64,000 nucleotides of DNA. Source: CAZRVH01 sp964624905 (lineage in GTDB: Bacteria > Patescibacteriota > Gracilibacteria > Peribacterales > Peribacteraceae). The translations under genes were made by a program, and so were the position numbers. The notes beneath the pieces were generated by a model. The model ran no database searches. It was given only the letters and a program-made list of their open reading frames with translations, and was not told the origin of the DNA. The stretch lies in NCBI GenBank assembly GCA_964624905.1, contig CAZUYK010000007.1, forward strand, positions 1 to 64,000. Reading direction: 5' to 3'. This document shows positions 59,323 to 64,000 of this stretch, in pieces (the stretch's first letter is position 1; every line of letters starts with the position of its first letter).

Positions 59323-61382
59323 CCGCCTTCTCCCCTTCCTCCATCGCGGTCATCGGTGCCTCTGCCACGCCCGGAAAGGTGGGGCATGACATCGTGTACA
59401 ACCTGGTGACCGAGGAATACAAGGGGAAAATATATCCCGTGAATCCGAAAGGAGGGGACATTTTAGGCATCACGGCGTACGCTTCCGTGAAAGACATCCC
59501 GGGCCCCGTGGACATGGCGGTCATCGTCATTCCGGCGGCGGCCGTACCGGGCGCCATGGCCGAATGCGGCGAGAAAGGAATCAAGCAGGTGGTGGTCATT
59601 ACCGCGGGATTCAAGGAGTCGCATTCGGACGAAGGCATGGCGCTGGAAAAACAGGTGAAAGAGATCGCCAAGACACACGGTATCTCGGTGGTCGGACCGA
59701 ACTGCCTGGGGGTGCTCAAGACGTCGCTCAACATGAACGCGTCCTTCGCGAAGAACCTCCCGCCGAAAGGAAACGTGACGCTCATCAGCCAGTCCGGCGC
59801 GACAGCCGTGGGCATCATGGACCTGGCGCCGACGCTGGGCCTCGGGTTCGCGTCCGTCTTTTCCATCGGGAACAAGACGGTGATGGACGAATGCGACTAC
59901 CTGGAGATGTGCGAGAAAGATCCGGAGACGGCCGTGGTCGGCATGTACCTGGAAAGCATCGAGCGTGGCAGGGATTTCCTGGAAATCGCGCGTCGGGTCG
60001 CCTCGAAAAAGCCCATCGTCCTCCTGAAATCCGGAGTCTCGGAACTGGGCCGCAAGGCGGCCGCGTCCCACACGGGGGCGCTGGCCGGATCCGAGGAAGC
60101 GATAAACGCGCTGTGCATCCAATCGGGTATCCGGAGAGCCCACAATATGGATGAATTCCTGGATCTCCTGACCACGCTCTCGTCCCAGCCGCCCCTGCTC
60201 ACCGACCGCATCGCGATCATCACGAACGCGGGAGGACCGGGCATCCTTGCCTCGGACTACGTGGAAAAAGCGGACCTGCTGCTCCCCTTGCTTGCACCCC
60301 AGAACCTGGAACCGCTGCGCGCCGCCCTGCCGGCCACGGCTTCCATCCAGAATCCCATCGACATCATCGGGGACGCGAAGACGGACCGGTACGAAGCCGC
60401 CCTGACCGCATGCCGCGACGATAGCAGCATCGACGGATTGGTGGTAATCCTCACGCCGCAGATCATGACGCCGGCGGAGGAGATCGCGCATGCCATCATC
60501 CGCATCATGAAGCACTCGCCCCTCATGCCGGTGGTGACGTGTTTCATGGGCGGCCCCCTGGTGGAAGACGCCCGCAAGGCGCTGCGCTCGCACGGCATTC
60601 CCGTCTTCGACACCCCCGAACGCGCGGTACGCGCCATCTCGGCGCTGCGCCGAAGCAGGGACAAGGAAGAAGTGTCTGCCTGCCCCGTCGACGGGCACGC
60701 CGCGCAAGCCTCGGCGATTTTGGAGGGAACCTCGGGCCTCTTGTCGGAGGAAAAATCCAAGGAACTATTGGCGTTGTTCGGCCTCCCGCTCCCCGCGCAA
60801 TCCGTCGCGCGCACCCGGGCGGAAGCGATCGCCATCGCGGAAAAGATCGGATACCCCGTCATCGCGAAGATCAGCTCCCCGGACATCGTCCACAAGACGG
60901 ACGTGGGCGGCGTGGCCGCGAACCTGAAGACCGCGGCGGAAGTGGAGGAAGCCTACGATCGCATCCTGAAAAACGTGCGTGAAAATGCACAGGACGCGGC
61001 CGCGGAGGGAGTGCTCATCCAAAAATTCCTGCCCATAGGCGACGAGTTCATCGTCGGAGGCATACGCGACGCGGCGTTCGGCCCCCTCATCATGGCGGGA
61101 CTCGGCGGCATCTACACGGAACTCTTCAAAGACGCCGCCGTGCGCATCGGGCCGGTCGCGATCGAACAGGCCTACAACATGCTGCGCGAACTGACCTCTT
61201 GGAAACTGCTGCGCGGCATGCGCGGAAAATCCCAGAGCGACATCGATGCGCTGGCGCAGCTGACCGTGAAGGTATCCGAGATGATGTGCGACTGCCCCCG
61301 CATCCGCGAGTTGGACCTCAACCCGGTGCTGGTGTCGCCAGGGGGCATCACGATCGCGGACGTGAAGATCATCGTGGATTGA
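59319..61382 (+). CDS. ADP-forming acetyl-CoA synthetase, fused alpha-beta
   Basis: 687 residues. Converts acetyl-CoA + ADP + Pi to acetate + ATP + CoA (reversible). CoA-binding domain (about 1-130, SIAVIGASATPGKVGHDIV), ligase domain with phospho-His in AASHTGALAGSE (about 247-258) and a C-terminal ATP-grasp (about 475-687, YPVIAKISSPDIVHKTDVGG). This is the energy-conserving end of peptide or sugar fermentation in many anaerobes. Together with the divergent 2-oxoacid oxidoreductase it forms a pyruvate-to-acetate ATP route. It overlaps the SGNH gene by 4 nt. Confidence 0.93.
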   Translation: MTAFSPSSIAVIGASATPGKVGHDIVYNLVTEEYKGKIYPVNPKGGDILGITAYASVKDIPGPVDMAVIVIPAAAVPGAMAECGEKGIKQVVVITAGFKESHSDEGMALEKQVKEIAKTHGISVVGPNCLGVLKTSLNMNASFAKNLPPKGNVTLISQSGATAVGIMDLAPTLGLGFASVFSIGNKTVMDECDYLEMCEKDPETAVVGMYLESIERGRDFLEIARRVASKKPIVLLKSGVSELGRKAAASHTGALAGSEEAINALCIQSGIRRAHNMDEFLDLLTTLSSQPPLLTDRIAIITNAGGPGILASDYVEKADLLLPLLAPQNLEPLRAALPATASIQNPIDIIGDAKTDRYEAALTACRDDSSIDGLVVILTPQIMTPAEEIAHAIIRIMKHSPLMPVVTCFMGGPLVEDARKALRSHGIPVFDTPERAVRAISALRRSRDKEEVSACPVDGHAAQASAILEGTSGLLSEEKSKELLALFGLPLPAQSVARTRAEAIAIAEKIGYPVIAKISSPDIVHKTDVGGVAANLKTAAEVEEAYDRILKNVRENAQDAAAEGVLIQKFLPIGDEFIVGGIRDAAFGPLIMAGLGGIYTELFKDAAVRIGPVAIEQAYNMLRELTSWKLLRGMRGKSQSDIDALAQLTVKVSEMMCDCPRIRELDLNPVLVSPGGITIADVKIIVD

Positions 61383-61396
61383 TAGGGTAAGGAGTG

Positions 61397-61450
61397 GGGT
61401 TAGGGATAGGGTTATTTTGCCGTTCCCAACCCTAATCCTAACCCTTTTTT
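61397..61450 (+). terminator. Terminator with TAGGGTT-type repeat arms
   Basis: Arms GGGTTAGGGATAGGGTT (61397-61413) and AACCCTAATCCTAACCC (61428-61444) pair at 15 of 17 positions, followed by T6. It ends the MBOAT-SGNH-synthetase operon. Confidence 0.75.
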
Positions 61451-61514
61451 AAAGATTTCCCTTTCCCTCGCCCGCACTTATCCGTACCCTACATTCCATC
61501 ATTCCCAACGCATC

Positions 61515-62477
61515 ATGAAGCTCTCCAAACTCTACAAGCGCACCATCGAAATCGGCATGGACGCGGACATCCGCGGCAAGAAATACCTGGATAAGCAACT
61601 GAAGAAACAGGCGGACCGCCTGAAGAAAGCGGAAGGAAAGGAGAAGGAATTCTTCGACGAGGAACGCACTTGGAACCCGTACCACGATTCCCGCATCATC
61701 AACGGTACCGGCGACGAGGAAGTCACGCGCCTGATGATCGGCATCGACATCGAAACTCCCGAAATCCTCCTGGCCGACAGGCTGCGCGAGAAGGGCGAGA
61801 AGATCGACGCCATCATGATCCACCACCCGGAGGGCCGCGCGCTCGCGGACCTGGACAAGGTCATGCCGCTGAATGCGGACGTGGCGCATGCCGCCGGCGT
61901 GCCGATCAACCAAGGAGATTTCCTCCTTAGGCCGCGCATGGAGCGCATTTGGAGGGCCATCCATGCGGACAACATCCTGCGCACGGAGCGTGCCGCGGAA
62001 CTGCTGGGCATCCCCGCTTTCACCTGCCACACCGTCACCGACAACCTCATCTGGAGGCACATGGAAAAGAACATCTGCCAGAAGGAATGGGATGATCTCG
62101 GCAGCATCGTCAACGCCATCAACGATATGCCGGAGTACAACTACTACGCCAAGAAAGGCAATCCTTCGTTCATCGTGAACGGATCCAGCTCCGGCCGCCC
62201 CGGAAAGATCGTGGCGACGGGCTTCACCGGCGGTACCAACGGCCCCGAGGAAATGATCGAGCAGCAGGCGCACGCGGGCGTGGGTACCATCCTCTGCATG
62301 CACTTCACGGAGAAGGAAGTGGAAGTGGGCCGCAAGTTCAACCTGAATATGATCCAGTGCAGCCACATGGCATCGGACGCGGCGGGCGTAAACCTCCTTC
62401 TGGACATCTTGCAGAAGGAAGAAAAGAAGCTCGACGTCCTGCCCGTGTCAGGATTCATCCGCGTGAAGCGCAAATAA
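61515..62477 (+). CDS. NIF3/DUF34-like protein
   Basis: 320 residues. Motifs recall the NIF3 family: KIDAIMIHHPEGRAL (HHP metal site, about 96-110), HTVTDNLIWRHME (about 174-186) and SHMASDAAGVNLLLD (about 287-301). The N-terminal 60 residues are Lys/Glu-rich and helical, not typical for NIF3. The family binds two metals; its reaction is unsettled. The leader CATTCCATCATTCCCAACGCATC is C/T-rich. Confidence in gene is high, in family moderate. Confidence 0.72.
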   Translation: MKLSKLYKRTIEIGMDADIRGKKYLDKQLKKQADRLKKAEGKEKEFFDEERTWNPYHDSRIINGTGDEEVTRLMIGIDIETPEILLADRLREKGEKIDAIMIHHPEGRALADLDKVMPLNADVAHAAGVPINQGDFLLRPRMERIWRAIHADNILRTERAAELLGIPAFTCHTVTDNLIWRHMEKNICQKEWDDLGSIVNAINDMPEYNYYAKKGNPSFIVNGSSSGRPGKIVATGFTGGTNGPEEMIEQQAHAGVGTILCMHFTEKEVEVGRKFNLNMIQCSHMASDAAGVNLLLDILQKEEKKLDVLPVSGFIRVKRK

Positions 62478-62480
62478 GGG

Positions 62481-62618
62481 TCACTCTTCCACGGGCTCCC
62501 GTTCGATCGTGCAGACGCATGTCTGATCCGGACATTCCTCGCTGCAGATCTGGCCTGCGCAATCGGGGCAGATCTCCCGCGCCATATGGCACGTGACGCA
62601 CGTTTGTGGCTGGCTCAT
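62481..62618 (-). CDS. 45-residue Cys-rich protein
   Basis: Reads MSQPQTCVTCHMAREICPDC at the N-terminus and ends IEREPVEE. Nine Cys and one His in about 30 residues, arranged CxxCH, CPDC, C-x3-C, CVC, indicate a small zinc-binding module. It was found by reading the minus strand; TACTAT exactly 6 nt before its ATG (62625-62630) supports a real, leaderless gene. It ends 3 nt past the NIF3-like gene stop (convergent). Confidence 0.65.
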   Translation of the reverse strand: MSQPQTCVTCHMAREICPDCAGQICSEECPDQTCVCTIEREPVEE

Positions 62619-62624
62619 AATTGC

Positions 62625-62630
62625 ATAGTA
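62625..62630 (-). promoter_or_regulatory. -10 box of the 45-residue Cys protein gene
   Basis: TACTAT, 6 nt before ATG 62618. Confidence 0.5.
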
Positions 62631-62676
62631 TCTTCGATACGATTCCTCCTTGCAAGAAAAGGCCTTAAAAACCGTC

Positions 62677-62706
62677 TTTCACCTGCAATAACATCAATGT
62701 TACAAT
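62677..62706 (+). promoter_or_regulatory. Promoter of the 62716 membrane-protein gene
   Basis: TTTCAC and TACAAT at 18-nt spacing, with TGT before the -10 box; ATG is 9 nt downstream. Confidence 0.5.
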
Positions 62707-62715
62707 TGCGCGGCC

Positions 62716-63516
62716 ATGACAATCATCTCCATCATCCGCTCCTCCTGGGAATTCTTCCGCAAACAACCCGCCCTCGTGTCGGTCGGTTTTTGGCTGCTCT
62801 TCCTGCCCATGCTCGCCAGCGACGGACTGACAGCGGTCATTGAGAGAAAGATGGTACCGGAGGCGATGGTCGCGGAGGGGCGCATCGCCATCATCGTGCT
62901 TATCGTCCTGCTGGCGCTCTTGAACGTTTGGGGGCAATGCTGCGTCCTGGTAACGGGCAAGCGCATGCTGCAAACGAAGGCCGGCAGATCGCGTACGTCG
63001 TTCCGGGCAACGGCTTCCCAAGCCAAGGCGTTCGTCATCCCCCTGCTGCTCACGAACATCCTGTATGCCTGCGTCATCGCCTTGTGGACGCTGCCGGGAG
63101 TGGCATACATCCTGCTTTTGGCATACTTCAGCCCGGCAAGCGCACAGAATCCGATCCTCCTATCCGTATCGGGACTGTTTGCCCTTCCCGCGGTCATCGC
63201 CGCCATCCGCATGGTGTTTTTCCAGGTCATCGTCGTGGGCGAGAACACGGCGTACCGCGCCGCGTTGAAGCGCAGCAAGGATGCGGTGCGTAACACGTTC
63301 TGGAAAATCACCGGGAACCTGGCCCTGCTCATCGTTCTGCTGTTCATCATACCGATGTCCGTCATATCGATCGCGGCCCTCCCGCTCCCGATGACACTCG
63401 CCTGGGAAGCCGCTGTTTCCGCCGTAAGCAATGCCTGGATCGCAGTGGCAACGATCCTCCTGAACCTGTGCCTCATCCTGATCTACGAGAAGGTTCGCGC
63501 GCCGAAGCAACGCTGA
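62716..63516 (+). CDS. Unknown six-helix membrane protein
   Basis: 266 residues with about six long hydrophobic helices and a Lys/Arg-rich C-terminus. The spacing (SWEFFRKQPALVSVGFWLLF, later AALKRSKDAVRNTFWKITGN) resembles the YciC/GlpD-type integral membrane families of unknown role. No catalytic motif is seen. A patatin gene follows 12 nt later. Confidence 0.7.
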   Translation: MTIISIIRSSWEFFRKQPALVSVGFWLLFLPMLASDGLTAVIERKMVPEAMVAEGRIAIIVLIVLLALLNVWGQCCVLVTGKRMLQTKAGRSRTSFRATASQAKAFVIPLLLTNILYACVIALWTLPGVAYILLLAYFSPASAQNPILLSVSGLFALPAVIAAIRMVFFQVIVVGENTAYRAALKRSKDAVRNTFWKITGNLALLIVLLFIIPMSVISIAALPLPMTLAWEAAVSAVSNAWIAVATILLNLCLILIYEKVRAPKQR

Positions 63517-63522
63517 TACACT
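63517..63522 (+). promoter_or_regulatory. -10 box of a leaderless gene (63529)
   Basis: TACACT with upstream TGA, 6 nt before the ATG. Confidence 0.55.
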
Positions 63523-63528
63523 GCGCGC

Positions 63529-64000
63529 ATGTCTTGGGGTCTGGTCCTCTCCGGCGGCGTGGCGCAAGGGATCGCGAACGTGGGTGTTTTGCAGGTGCTT
63601 GAGGAAGAGGGTCTGACGCCCGATTACATCGCGGGCAGCAGCATGGGCGCCATCGTCGGCGCGCTTTTGGCTCTCGGGTACCCCGCGAGCGTCTTCGACG
63701 GCATCTTGCACAAACTCACCCCCTTCACGGTCGCGGAACCATCGAAAAACCCGCTCAAGAATGGCTTCCACGGGGGCCTTTTCCAGCAGAAGCTGCACCA
63801 GTTCCTCGGCGATCTGCTGGATGGAAAGACCATCGACGATTGCAAGATCCCGTTCGTGTGCGTCGCGGGAAAGGTGGTGAAACCCATCCGTTGGGAAAAT
63901 ATTTTCTCCCCGGACTTCACGCAGGACGTGCGAACGTGCATCGAGCCGCATTTCTTCCGCCATGATACGAAACTCATCGATGCATTAATGGCGACGAGCG
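63529..64000 (+). CDS. Patatin-like phospholipase, N-terminal part (runs off window)
   Basis: About 157 residues visible. The oxyanion-hole loop LVLSGGVAQGIANVGVL (about 5-21) and the nucleophile elbow GSSMGAIVGALLALG (about 37-51, Ser in GxSxG) are the two patatin hallmarks in view; the catalytic Asp lies beyond the window. Such enzymes hydrolyse membrane lipids inside the cell. The predicted transcript is leaderless. Confidence 0.88.
   Translation, partial: MSWGLVLSGGVAQGIANVGVLQVLEEEGLTPDYIAGSSMGAIVGALLALGYPASVFDGILHKLTPFTVAEPSKNPLKNGFHGGLFQQKLHQFLGDLLDGKTIDDCKIPFVCVAGKVVKPIRWENIFSPDFTQDVRTCIEPHFFRHDTKLIDALMATS

Noticed and set aside
1..64000. Recoding of TGA as an amino acid, as in some CPR lineages
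   Set aside because: Many genes (for example pfkA, rlmH and the SGNH gene) end at TGA at the expected family length.
1..64000. CRISPR arrays, insertion sequences, prophage or rRNA genes
   Set aside because: No regularly spaced direct repeats, transposase, integrase, phage structural gene or rRNA signature was seen.

Overview
The window looks like a compact bacterial chromosome segment of Patescibacteria/CPR type, most likely the Peregrinibacteria-Peribacteria side. That placement is inferred, because no rRNA lies in the window. The reasons are close-packed housekeeping genes, lean fermentative metabolism, many unknown secreted or membrane proteins, a class A-like serine hydrolase, undecaprenyl-phosphate and surface-glycan genes, and SecD without a neighbouring SecF. 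Base composition is GC-rich except for one AT-rich gene (51639-52514). TGA is used as an ordinary stop, so translation table 11 applies.

Layout. 1-4471: end of a membrane pyrophosphatase, a YtxH-like protein, an enlarged UvrC, ribosomal protein L25. 4488-8796 (-): a tight operon of an HPF-like factor, a secreted/7TM protein and an ATP-grasp ligase fused to a QEGLA metallopeptidase. 8931-13520 (+): three unknown genes, one with a pre-toxin (PT-TG-like) segment. 13545-17028: DUF212 protein, then uppP-nudix-proS-membrane protein. 17131-22741: small genes, cold-shock protein, phosphofructokinase, beta-lactamase-like protein, KOW protein, tRNA-Glu, RlmH. 22741-30129: RlmD-like enzyme, secreted peptidase, surface-sugar genes, a SecD-like lipoprotein and a SecD with a built-in parvulin domain. 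30184-38797: DHFR/ThyA, MscL, Nth, DnaQ-like exonuclease, Def, GatB, a 770-nt non-coding stretch, EF-P. 38859-47629: ECF sigma/FecR-like pair and a glycan/lipid-carrier group (O-antigen ligase-like, WecB, UppS, WecG) with GpmA. 47754-52514: small SD-bearing genes, TrmD, an IGPS-like protein, a HEPN-like candidate and an AT-rich trypsin-like gene. 52531-64000: a 2-oxoacid oxidoreductase operon with flavodoxin, divergent to MBOAT/SGNH/ADP-forming acetyl-CoA synthetase, then NIF3-like, a 45-residue Cys protein, a membrane protein and a patatin.

How the genes work together. Phosphofructokinase and phosphoglycerate mutase feed glycolysis. The flavodoxin-linked oxidoreductase and the ADP-forming acetyl-CoA synthetase would turn a 2-oxoacid (probably pyruvate) into acetate plus ATP, and the membrane pyrophosphatase could add ion pumping. 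UppS, UppP, WecB, WecG, the polymerase and MBOAT/SGNH point to lipid-linked, possibly acylated surface polysaccharide.

The strongest genome-wide signal concerns gene starts. About 18 genes on both strands have a -10-like TANNNT hexamer exactly 6-7 nt before the start codon, which predicts leaderless mRNAs. Genes with a longer leader usually carry a C/T-rich tract instead of a Shine-Dalgarno sequence. Only a few small island-like genes have a clear Shine-Dalgarno. Other highlights are the SecD-parvulin chimera, the ligase-peptidase amidoligase operon, an 86-nt element present twice with compensatory changes, and hairpin terminators whose arms are built from short tandem repeats.
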